Part shown: positions 1-9,525 of the stretch, piece after piece
How positions within the stretch are numbered: the stretch's first letter is position 1
How the letters are laid out: every line of letters starts with the position of its first letter
Assembly (NCBI GenBank): GCA_015680685.1
Contig: MNCI01003767.1
Span: forward strand, 626,202 to 690,201
DNA length: 64,000 bases
Reading direction: 5' to 3'
Origin: Gnetum montanum
Taxonomy: Eukaryota; Streptophyta; Gnetopsida; Gnetales; Gnetaceae
Notes under the pieces: model-generated
Databases searched by the model: none
Seen by the model: only the letters and a program-made list of their open reading frames with translations
Told to the model about the DNA's origin: nothing
Program-made: the position numbers and the translations under genes

Positions 1-1
1 G

Positions 2-550
2 CAAGCTGAGGCCACAAATAAAACCATCATCACAGTACTTAAAAATATGCTTACCCAAAGCAAGAAAAGATGGCATGAGCAGCTGGTATACGCGTTGTAG
101 GCTTATCGTACTACGCATCGGACTTCCACAGGTAAAGTGCCATATAGTCTTGTTTATGGTTCAGAAGCTGTTTTACCCTTGGAGCTATAGGTATCGTCTT
201 TAAGGATCACACTCTACGGACTCCTTGACAAAAGTCAAAACAATGGCCTACGCATTATTGATGTGGACTCGGTGGAGGAGGAACGTATACGTGCATTTGA
301 TCAAATTGAGTGGTACCAAAAGCGACAACAACAACGCCATCGACACGATGTTCATAAGCGCCCTATCAAGGAGGGCGACCTTGTACTCAAAGCCATTCGG
401 GAACACTTGGACAAATTGTCAGCAAATTGGGAAGGGCCCTACCTGGTGACCAAAGCGTATGACAATAGAGCATTCAAATTAGCTGACATGGAAGGGAATG
501 AGCTTGCAAATCCGACCAATCATTTGTTCCTAAAACCTTTTCACCTTTAA
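2..550 (+). pseudogene. Ty3/gypsy integrase, C-terminal part (Tat-like), cut by window edge
   Basis: One reading frame runs from base 2 to a stop at 548-550. It begins with QAEATNKTI, the motif around the third catalytic residue (Glu) of the retroviral-type integrase core, and continues through WHEQLVYAL and SLVYGSEAVLP to a C-terminal module containing NWEGPYLV and ending in FLKPFHL. In a live element this enzyme inserts the cDNA into host chromatin. Two in-frame TAG codons interrupt it (after VYAL and after LPLEL), so it is inactive. The frame is otherwise open, so decay is modest. The rest of pol lies before the window. The end sequence resembles Tat/Ogre-lineage integrases; the lineage is my inference from family knowledge. 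Confidence 0.88.
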
Positions 551-567
551 GCATGGATTCAGGTACG

Positions 568-715
568 GCTCGTCCTGGCATCATGATGGTAAACTGATAC
601 CATAGCTCGTCCTGGCATCATGATGGTAAATTGATACCACAGCTCGTCTTGGCATCATGACGGTAAATTGATACCACAGCTCGTCCTAGCATCATGATGG
701 TAAACTGATATCACA
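568..715 (+). repeat. Tandem repeat, four 37-bp units
   Basis: Four consecutive 37-bp units begin at 568, 605, 642 and 679, each built on GCTCGTCCTGGCATCATGAT followed by GGTAAACTGATACC-type sequence. They differ by only a few bases each. The array starts just behind the integrase stop codon, where Tat-lineage elements commonly carry tandem repeats. Confidence 0.9.
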
Positions 716-1955
716 GAATGTCCGCAATGACAATAAACTAACATTTTCCTGGTACGACAGTAAACTGCCACAGTCACGTTCACCAGAGTCCGCTAATACT
801 ATAAACTGGTTGGCCTCTTTACAGTCCGCCAAGATTAGAAACTAGCAATGTACCGTCTGCCACGATGCTAAATAGGCAATGTCCAACGGGTCATGACATA
901 AAACTAACCCACGACAGTCTGCTACGACTATAAACTGGCAACCTCATCTCTAGTCACCCGATCTATGGTTGTATTCAAATTTCATCAGAGCCGTTGCCTC
1001 ACTCGCCATCAGCTGATCCTGACAACATTGCTGCAATTCATATACAGTGCCTGCAATTTCATCTGTTACCTTAATGTCATCAATAGCTGTTCAAGTCTAA
1101 GCCTGCTTACTTACTCATGGTTTTCTTGACTTCTTGGAGTTGTGTTTGCAGGATGACACCTAGAGGTGTTTGTACAAGAATGTACTTCGTCACAATAGCA
1201 AGGTAATACATCTTTCATAACACACGTGACAAGACTAATTAAGCCATTCACTAGTACATCTTCTGTTACATACCCCACCTATCCCTCAACATCGTCCACT
1301 TAATTACATCTCGAACGCACCCAATACAGCCTGAAACATTAAACACATTGTCTTACACTGTACCACTCTTGAGTAGTCGCAACCCACAACATGGCATCTG
1401 AGCATGCGTAACAAAAAAAAATGCAGCCCTTCCCATGTAAGCCCTTGGCAGAAAGGTAGTTGCCGTGAAAGCAAACACTTTTGTCTCAAATGATCAAGTA
1501 ACATCTCGTTGCATGGCTTTGGCTCTCTGCCAACAGGTTTCCTCAAAACATTAAACAAAGGTCATGTTCTTCCAAAGAACGCAACACCTTATCACGTGGC
1601 TTTGGTTGTGCCAACAAGTCCTCTTAAACACCAAGCAAGATTCTTGTGCCGCCAAAAGACGTACACATCATGTTTTGATCCCAAATGGCTAGATAATGGT
1701 TATTGACAACGATAAGCATGACCCGTACACATACTCGGACACCCTCTTCACCACACATAAGCCCATGATCAGTTACGAATCCCTACAATTCCTATTTCCT
1801 TGTCGAATACAAATTTCATCTCCCCAATCCTATGTACTATTGAACATGGTACGATGACGTCTAGCCAAGTGGCAAAGGACAATGTCTCTATCAAGTTGCT
1901 TGTGGTGTTTTGTACTTCTTTGTCAACACTTTTCGGGTCGATTCCTCCAAGCGTT
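716..1955 (+). other. Post-pol spacer of the first gypsy element, non-coding
   Basis: No credible gene. 716-960 holds degraded relatives of the preceding repeat: phrases like GTCCGCTA..TATAAACTGG recur every 30-45 bases. The remainder is unique spacer. The last 150 bases (about 1870-1971) resemble the stretch just before the 3' LTR of element H1 (about 38100-38188), including TCCTCCAA and AACAAAGAGGGGC, so both elements come from related lineages. Confidence 0.6.
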
Positions 1956-1971
1956 AACAAAGAGGGGCCAA
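1956..1971 (+). promoter_or_regulatory. Polypurine tract of the first gypsy element
   Basis: AACAAAGAGGGGCCAA lies directly before TGAAACACC. The same arrangement (AACAAAGAGGGGCTAA then TGAAACACC) ends the internal region of H1 at 38173-38188. In LTR elements such a purine run primes plus-strand DNA synthesis and marks the 3' LTR start. Confidence 0.65.
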
Positions 1972-3130
1972 TGAAACACCACAAAATTTTGAGCTTAGTA
2001 CTTCTCCAACAAGAATTGAGCTAACTCATGATGCTCCTCAGCATGACTAAAGCTTGAGGGCCCCACAAACAGCTTCAAGCAAAGTCGAACTCAACAAGAA
2101 GCAATTCCCTAGGACCCGCAGATGACCACAACGACATCTGGTATCAAACATGGCAACTTCAGAGCTCAAGATACTTAGTTCTCACTAAGTATGCTGTATG
2201 CAGCGTATACGCCCAGCATACATTCCCAGCGTATATGCCCAGCATACATTCCCAGTATATATGCCAAGCGTATATGCCCAGCATACATTCCCAGCGTATA
2301 CACCTAGCATGTACAATGTGTATGCCCGGGGTATACACCCAACATGCACAACGTATACCAATCAAAGCTCTCCAGAATCGTGTTAGATCAAGGCCAACTA
2401 TACTGAACATCCATAGGCAGCATTCTCGTGACATCATAATTCAAATCCAAAGGTCAAATGACTTCTTTGTTTTGATCAAGTCTGTACGCTGAGGTCATAC
2501 GCCCAGCATGTATACGCTGGCGTGCAACATGTCGTACACTTGTAAAATTTCATTCTTTCGCACTCGGTCAACATGCCACATGTCACCCAACCCGAGAGTT
2601 TAGCACTCCACAGCCAATCATCCCCTCTTAGACCCGAGTCTAACGTCTAAACTTGTATAAAAATCCCAATTTTTCACTAGACTCAGGGGGCAATTCTAGA
2701 GCAAACGAGAGACAAAAGAAAGAGGACCAGAAACACAGAGAAACCATAGCAAAAAACCCTGTACATTGGACCTCAACCCTACATGTTGAGCATACAACCT
2801 TCATGCTATGCCTGCAGGTCAAACCAGCACACCAACATCCCCTCGCATCCATCGGAGCTCTTCGTTCGCCTTGCTTCAGATCCACAACTGCGTTCAGACC
2901 GGTGCATTGTAACTTCTATTTTGCAATAACATTGCCACATTTCTTTTGCTAAGATTCGTTATAGTTTTTCATTTATTATTGTATGCTTATTGTTTACATT
3001 CCTGTACGTTTACACTCCGTTCGACATTAGTTACGCCGTTTACGTATAACCCAGCGTATAGTATAATGGTGTACGTTCGGGTAAATCCTTGTCTGATTCG
3101 CGTGTGGACCATTCAAGGTACTCTACCTTC
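1972..3130 (+). mobile_element. Probable 3' LTR of the first gypsy element, right end uncertain
   Basis: The segment starts TGAAACACC after a polypurine tract, as does the 3' LTR of H1, but beyond the first dozen bases the two diverge. A TATA-like TATAAAAA at 2656-2663 sits before a purine-rich leader, consistent with an LTR promoter. It contains the GTATAC-rich array at 2201-2315. No matching TG...CA end or TSD was found; the boundary near 3130 is where sequence typical of the next element begins. It could end at ..GGACCATTCA (about 3115). Confidence 0.45.
2201..2315 (+). repeat. Tandem 13-bp/26-bp repeat rich in GTATAC
   Basis: Alternating 13-mers of the type CAGCGTATATGCC and CAGCATACATTCC are repeated in register about nine times; two successive 26-bp units at 2201 and 2227 are almost identical. 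Related single phrases recur at 2320-2360 and 2500-2520. Open frames across it on both strands (Tyr/Ala/Cys-rich) are by-products of the repeat. Confidence 0.85.
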
Positions 3131-3159
3131 GTTAATTCTAGCTCGCCCTCAAGCGAAGG

Positions 3160-4032
3160 TAGGGTCTTCTATGCTTATCTGGGGATCTCCTGGTTTCTGT
3201 TTCATTCCAGCCAGAGACCAATGATTTCGGACGGTACAACCCACAGACTCCTTGGTTTGAAGTTATGCAAGGGCATAAAAAGCTTATGCTTGCTTTGGGG
3301 AGGACCCACTTACATATCTTTTGGTTTGGTTAAGTTAAGTTCTTTAACCTTAGACATTTTTACAATTGAATTCTTTTTATTTATTTACCCCATTAGTACC
3401 ATCCAATTGTGCACACCTTCACAACTATTTTTAATGAATACTTTCTTTTTATTTTTGTGAATTTCCATACCCTCTTTTTAGTATTCCTTGTGTTAAGTTT
3501 TTTTTGAATTTTATGAACTACTTCTCTTACTTCACCTATTTGTCAGTCTTCCCACTAACATTATCAAGAAACCAACCTACCATAATCACAAATTAACTAG
3601 GTATAACCACTAACAAGATAAGGTATTCAACCACTATGTGTTACACTTTATATACTAATCCTTGATTTTGTTGTGATTGCAGTGGGAAGCATGGACTAGA
3701 AGCGGGACTATCTTCACTAAGGTTGATGCAGTAATATGACTCACGAGAGATTGTTCATGATTGCTAGATCTCTTCTACCTCTCCCTCACTCTTCTATTGC
3801 CAAGAGGAATTAGATGTTCATTGGATATGAGGGTGTTCTTTCTTGGTGTCATGAACACCCAATTTTGTACACAATTGTAATGATGTATGCTTCGGCAGTT
3901 TTGTATTTTTCTATTTCCTTTGTGTCACTCTACATGTTAGTAAAACATTCCATCCCTCCTAATATATTTTGTAAGGGACTTGTTGCTCTTCTTCTATACT
4001 CAAGGACAAGTTTTCATTTAGTCATGGGGGTA
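3160..4032 (+). mobile_element. 3' internal remnant of a gypsy element (N1/N2/N3 superfamily)
   Basis: This is the non-coding end of an element whose 3' LTR follows at 4033. Landmarks shared with N1, N2 and N3 are CTTTGGGGAGGACCCACT at 3293-3310, a pyrimidine-rich stretch ending TTGTGATTGCAG at about 3670-3682 (splice-acceptor-like), and GGACAAGTTTTCATTTAGTC leading to the polypurine tract ATGGGGGTA at 4024-4032. A 73-codon frame at 3814-4035 ends in the polypurine tract and codes for nothing recognisable. The left junction with the preceding element is not resolved. Confidence 0.65.
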
Positions 4033-4885
4033 TGATGAATCGTGTTTTACATGAGCCTTGATATCAGGTACATGATATCAAGTATGCGATATTGTGGCCC
4101 AAGATGCGATATCGAGCATATGATATCACGAGGTAGTCTTGGGCCTATAAATACAGCCCTTGGGCACACAATTTGGGGGTAGTTTTTAAAGTCAAGTAGC
4201 AAAATTCTTGTATTTTGTTCATTCAAGCTTTAAAATATTTTCCAAGTGCCTATAGCAAGAGGTCTAAGTGTAATTGGATCTTTATTCAAGCATTAATGTA
4301 CCTGATCACACCATTGTGTTGGTAATAAAGATAAGCTCTTTGATTCATCCTTGTAGCACTTGAGACTTTCTTTCTTTATGCATTTATACATTGTGATTTC
4401 ATGTAGTTCACATTTAACGTTATTCATTCAACAATTAATTTTGATTACTTAGGAAATTAATTAAAATACATGAGCATGGCCCCTTCGAACATATGTGTGA
4501 CACTTGGTAGCTTAGAAACAGTTAGCGTTTGACAACCTAGCAATGTTTACATGAAGTTTAGGATGTGTCTAGGAAGTGGGGATGGTTACTTATGCTAGGC
4601 TAGATTAGACAATAGTTCACTTAGCATTTAATTACTCTCACTGTCATTATTGTTTAAGGAAATCAAATTGATAAAACATAAAATGATAAAAATCTTATGC
4701 CTCAGTCACACTTAGCCACACACTTGCACTTCACAAGTGAGATTGGGAAGACAACGAATGAACAACATGAACTCACCGTTTAGCTCTAGCATACTTGGTA
4801 ATTAAAGTCTATAGAATTTGAATGGATCGCACGTGAATGCCTATGATTCGTATGGTTGGGTGTAGGGGTACCTCACTGCTCATCA
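4033..4885 (+). mobile_element. Gypsy 3' LTR
   Basis: Starts TGATGAATCG directly after the GGGGGTA tract and ends CACTGCTCATCA. The U3 part carries several GATATC-containing boxes (4060-4135), TATAAATA at 4146-4153, and the inverted repeat ATCTTTATT 4278-4286 / AATAAAGAT 4324-4332. The last 90 bases, including GGTTGGGTGTAGGGGTACCTC, match the ends of the LTRs of N1, N2 and N3. No 5' partner was found in the window. Confidence 0.88.
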
Positions 4886-5394
4886 AACACCTTTATGAAA
4901 TTTTGTATTACAATAAAAACCCAAAATCATGTACAATTCCTACAGATAATTTGTAAAATGTTTGATGGTAAAAATGATTAACTTATCTCAACTAATATAA
5001 ATAATAGCCATGATAATTTTACAATGAATAGTAGTGAAATTCATGAATTTTCTAGGTATTTCAAGCTTTGCACAATTTGCTCATGATTTTGCAGAAGGAT
5101 GAAATAAAAATTTTACAGTTCAAGTTATATATACCTACTTACCAAAATATTAAGTTAACTTCATAGTGATAATAATTGAGACCAACATAAACTTGCTTTG
5201 ATATCATGCTAAGTTTTGTGATTGAAAAGACCACATGATCTAAGGCAATAAGTAAAAAATTATGTTGATATAAGTAGACATGAAAATGTCAAAGTTTGAC
5301 TCTACTACAATAAGATAAATGCTACAATGTTGACTTTAACATATTGTATATACTTGGAATAGTATAGAACATAGTCAAAGATATAAGTCCATGT
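4886..5394. other. AT-rich spacer between LTR elements
   Basis: No gene, RNA or repeat was recognised. It is the left flank of H1 and ends with CATGT (5390-5394), the target-site copy also found after the H1 3' LTR. Confidence 0.5.
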
Positions 5395-6317
5395 CGAAAC
5401 ACCACCAAGAAAATTCATGTTGCAATATTTTGGGCATTATAACACTCACCATAAAATTTGAGGTTGGAATTTTATTGTAAAATGTGAAGATTGTAGTTCA
5501 TGAGTTGCAATCTCACATATTTAAACTTTTGGGTTTGAAAAATGCCTCATAAGTTGTTGTATGCTTACTTCCCATTTGGAAAAACTCATGTCATGTCTTT
5601 ACTTGGGTTTGGGAAGGCTAAAAATGCCTTGGGAACTACCAAATTTGGTGTTTTCATGGGTTTTATGTTGACCATAGCCACAACTATGTTGGAACCACCT
5701 GCACATGGTGTTGGTATTATTGGGTTTTCATTTTCCCAATAATGGCCAATGTAGCTTCCATAACTCTCAGCATGGTTTCACAAGACTAGCATTGGAGTGG
5801 TTGGGATTTTTATTTTTTCAACAAACCTAGTGTTGAAGTTGTTGGATTTTCATTTTCCTAGCAATGGATAGTGTAGTTGCCATAACTCCCAACGTGGTTT
5901 CACAAGGCCATCATAGTTGCGATAGTTCTAGAAAATTCTACAAAGCCAACATGGATTCCATGAAGCCAACATAGTTGGGTGAAGCTAGCATAGTTGCGAA
6001 AGTTCATTTACTATTTATGGTATTTGTTGACCTTTTGGTATGTAAAAACCTTAAGAAAATGGAGAACAAAGAATGTTTTTTGTAGACAATGTGTTTACAT
6101 GACATGAACAAGAACTTCACATCACAACTAAGGACTCAATAAAAATGAGATCTACAACAAATTGACAAAGTGAAGATCCAATGAGCCAACATGAGAACAT
6201 GAACAAGCATGGACTAAAACCAAAGACTACAAATCCAATGAAGATGCTCCAAGGATTGAGAAGAAGTCAAATTAATGAGAGAAATCCTGAAGAACTAGAG
6301 TTCAAGAGTTAAGGAGA

Positions 6318-6481
6318 TGTCTCCAAGAAATGGTAGACATCTCTATCGAGAAGAAAGTAATCATAGGAAGATGTCTTTGAGAAATAGCAGATGTCTCCAT
6401 CTAAAAGAAGACATCTCCATAGAGATGTCTCTCTAGAATTGAGGTAGATCTTAGTTATACATTCCAACATCGAAGGAGACA
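6318..6481 (+). promoter_or_regulatory. Cluster of TGTCTC/GAGACA hexamers in solo LTR S3
   Basis: TGTCTC occurs at 6318-6323, 6392-6397 and 6426-6431, and its complement GAGACA at 6476-6481. Near-copies lie between them. TGTCTC is the classical auxin response element core bound by ARF factors; function here is inference from density only. Confidence 0.45.
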
Positions 6482-6750
6482 TCTACACTAGTCGTTGCAT
6501 GAATTTTAAAGCATAATCAAAAACTTCGAAGCTATAAGAAGACATCAAATTCTTGAGAATTGTGCATGTGCTATCAACATTGAAGCAATCATTGTCTAAT
6601 CTATGCTCTTGTATTCTTATCCTTCATTGTCACATCATTTACTTGTTTGTAAGCTAAGTTGAGCCTTAACAACAAGGTTTTGTAATTGTAGTCACATTCT
6701 TTCTTGTTGCCCTATGAGGTTGATGTGCTTCTTGTGAGAAGGTAGTTGTA

Positions 6751-7063
6751 TTGAGCTTATTAGTATCCTACGGGATCGAGTGGTTTTGCAACGTCAAAAC
6801 ATTACAGAGTGGAGCTTAATTTTATAAAGGTTGTGGGATCCTTGCTACCACCTTTTGAGCTTGTTGGGACCTAGCGAGGTTAAGTGGTTTTGAAGCAATG
6901 AAACACTTCAATGCGAAGCTTAGATCTTGTACAGGGTATGATTCCCTTGAAACCAGATTTTGAGCTTATTGGTACCTTATGTGGTTGAGTGGTTTTATAG
7001 TGACAAAATACTCTAGAGCATAGCTCAAATCTTGTAAAGGTTGTGGTACCCTTTAAACTACGT
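6751..7063 (+). repeat. Three ~104-bp tandem repeats in solo LTR S3
   Basis: Units start at 6751, 6855 and 6960, each with TTGAGCTTRTTRG at its head, a GAGTGGTTTT/AAGTGGTTTT core and CTTGTAMAGG-type sequence near its end. The copies are diverged, so the duplication predates insertion or is old. Confidence 0.8.
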
Positions 7064-8058
7064 TTTGAATAAATAAATTTTGGAGGTGTGCATGGATTCT
7101 AACCTTCAAGTGTGGATATACCCAAGTTGGGAAACCACATAAAATTTGTCTTTGATTTTGATGGCTATAGAAATTTAAATTGGGAAACTTATTCAACCCC
7201 CATTCTAAGTTATCAATCCTCAATATCCAACATAGTTTTGATGGCCTTCATGCATCAAAACTTACCATAAATGGAAAACCACACTAAAAAATGATGGCTT
7301 GCCACACCCACAAATCCCACCAATCTATCAACAATCGTGATAGAAATTTATAACTACATATTAGCAACCATATATCCTATGAAAGCGAAATTTGAACATA
7401 TTGAACATGTTTCAAAAACAATTCTTTGTTCAGCAGAAAAAAATTTGTTAGATTCCAGAAGTTTCACAACCTTTGCAACCTTGAGCACTTATAACCATTG
7501 GCATTTTATGAGACTTTTGGAGCAAATTGATAACTACTTGGGCATTGGAGACTCTCAGCATAGTACCATTACAACAAAAAGCCAAGCACATTCTTTACCC
7601 CCATGGTAATCAATGTTGCAAATCCAAGCTAGAAAACAATAAGGAGTTTTGACAATTGAATTTTGAAAGTACCTGGATCGTGAGGCTAACTGTAGAATAC
7701 AACCTACCAACTTCAACAGGCTTCAAGCTTTATTTGATCAACTCTTTATGCATTCAGGCATACAATTTTTACACATTTTGAACTCTTTATTTTCAATCTT
7801 TTATTATTATAATAAAGCCTATAGTTCAATAATTATGCAAATTTATTTATGATTTATTTCTATGCATTTTATTAAAATGGATCTACCATTTTCATTTAAA
7901 ATACTTACCTCCATTTAAATTTTCTAAGTTCTTAGGTGATTGATAAGATCATTCAGGGTGCCTTGGATCTTCTTTCTTGGAGGCCCTTGGAATCCAAGGT
8001 TAAACTATTTCACCTAGAATTTTCAATTTTCCAGCAACTAAATTTCTTAGGCATTACA

Positions 8059-8590
8059 ATTTCTAGCACTAGAAGAAGGGCCTCCACCTAAGTTCTTTGC
8101 CTAAATCCTATATTGCCATTGTTTGATTAATAGTTCCAATTTCTGTCTACCTTTGTTAACATTAAGAAACCTTTAAATTTTGCTAAGAAAACTTACATTT
8201 CCATCCATCCTCCTATAGCTAATGCCCAGCATGGTTGTTCTAGTTAGTTTGGATGTTGTTGTGAAATTCATAGCAGTTGCTAGACTTTTGGAAGCCAGTG
8301 TAGTTTTTCAAGAAACTTGCAAGATTTGGTTATTAAAACTTGGAGTTGGGTTTTCCAAATGCCAACACACCTTTCCATCATTCATTTCTTGCTATGAATT
8401 TTTTTGTCAGGTCTCTTGATAAAACCAACACACCATTCCCCCTTTACCAAAATATCCAACATAGTTCTGATGAACTAATTACATTTTTCATCACCACATA
8501 ATCCTAGCATAGTTTTTCCATAAGGAAAAAAAATACCAACACTTTCAAATAAAAAAATCAAAAAATTACCTATCTTACACCTAGCGTAGT
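8059..8590 (+). other. H1 leader after the 5' LTR
   Basis: Follows the 5' LTR end. TTCTAGCACTAGAAGAAGGG at 8061-8080 lies where a primer-binding site belongs, but I could not match it to a tRNA. No coding region. Phrases like CAGCATGGTT and CAACATAGTT recur, as in the LTR and in 18182-18890, which continues this leader beyond N1. Confidence 0.5.
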
Positions 8591-9379
8591 TGATGAGTCA
8601 TCATTTGGGCAACCACGATATCGTGTACGCGATATCGTAACCTGTCTCCTCATCTATAAAGAAGAGGTAGACAGATCAGTTAGGCATTAATGAGTTAGTT
8701 CTTAGTTAAGTGTTTTCATTTCTTTCTCTCAACCATTTTTCTCTTCGTGTATGACCATAGTGTGGTGATTGTAATTGTACGACATCCTTTATTCGAGTGT
8801 GACATACTTGGACACGCACATGATCGAAAATGAAGATTGAGATTACTTCATCATTGCAGCATTCACTTAGATTAATTATTTAATTGTTATTGTTATTTAC
8901 TACTTTCCTAGTTAATCTCTCTCACCCTTAAACTCCTGTTAAACACAAAATGAGTATGAGTTGATTACGAGCATTTAAGTGTGACTACTTGGTAACCCAG
9001 TAGCGTACCTAGGATCTGTGCTTGGTAATCCCAGTGGTAGTTGTACATGAAGTCCAAGATGTGTACGGATAATCAAGGAATAGATGATCATCACACTTAG
9101 GCTAGTTAGACTCTCTCTTATCTTTCTCTTTTAGTTTAGATAATATTACTTTCCCTTGCCTTCAGGATTAGCGTTAGATTAGAAACACATCATACACCTC
9201 ACTCTGGACTAAGCCATATGTGACAAAGCTAATACTAGTCCAGGTGGGAAGACAACGAATTGTGACCTAAGGCTAACTATCTAGATGTCATAACTAGTTT
9301 GTCTACAGATTTTGATCGGATCACACGTGTAACGCTCATATTCGTATGGTTGAGTGTAGCGATACCTTGCCACTCATCA
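8591..9379 (+). mobile_element. N1 5' LTR
   Basis: Runs from TGATGAGTCATC to CTTGCCACTCATCA. U3 has two CGATATCG boxes at 8616-8623 and 8630-8637, then TATAAA at 8655-8660. The sequence is close to the 3' LTR throughout, including the long R-U5 stretch with TTTATTCGAGTGTGACATAC. Confidence 0.9.
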
Positions 9380-9380
9380 T

Positions 9381-9398
9381 TGGTGTTGTTGCCAGGGA
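9381..9398 (+). promoter_or_regulatory. N1 primer-binding site, tRNA-Asp type
   Basis: TGGTGTTGTTGCCAGGGA starts one base after the LTR. It is a decayed form of TGGCGCCGTTGCCGGGGA, complementary to the 3' end of plant tRNA-Asp, used by Athila-type gypsy elements. N2 (22749-22766) and N3 (51239-51256) carry equivalent sites. Confidence 0.8.
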
Positions 9399-9525
9399 CA
9401 GTGGTAGTTATCTAGATTAGTTATATCATACAAGGTCGCTGTAAAGGACTTACTGATATATCTTTTGGAAAAAAAATATATAATTATAAAAATTCACATA
9501 TAAATTCACACATAATTTCACAACC

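Larger units (their letters stand above)
6025..7222 (+). mobile_element. S3: solo LTR inserted in the H1 5' LTR
   Basis: This 1198-bp block begins TGTTGACC and ends CCTCA, and is absent from the otherwise collinear H1 3' LTR. The uninterrupted partner reads ATGGTATCCAATG, giving target GTATC; the flanks here are GTATT (6020-6024) and ATATC (7223-7227), each one transition from it. The block holds four auxin-response-type TGTCTC/GAGACA hexamers (6318-6481) and three ~104-bp repeats (6751-7063). No internal region or second LTR is present. The family is unidentified; its style suggests a copia-type LTR, which I cannot prove. Strand is assigned only from the TG...CA reading direction. Confidence 0.7.
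5395..8058 (+). mobile_element. H1 5' LTR, interrupted by solo LTR S3
   Basis: Aligns with the H1 3' LTR in two blocks: 5395-6024 with 38189-38812, and 7223-8058 with about 38813-39576. It starts CGAAACACC where the partner has TGAAACACC (one substitution) and ends GGCATTACA where the partner has GGTGTTACA. The two LTR ends form an inverted repeat (TGAAACACC against TGTAACACC). Inside are two copies of a ~123-bp repeat carrying TTTTCATTTTCC..ATGGCCAATGTAG (about 5725 and 5850). Confidence 0.82.

Noticed and set aside
2159-2492. Frames on both strands with repeated Tyr/Ala/Cys words
   Set aside because: By-products of the 13-bp GTATAC-rich array.
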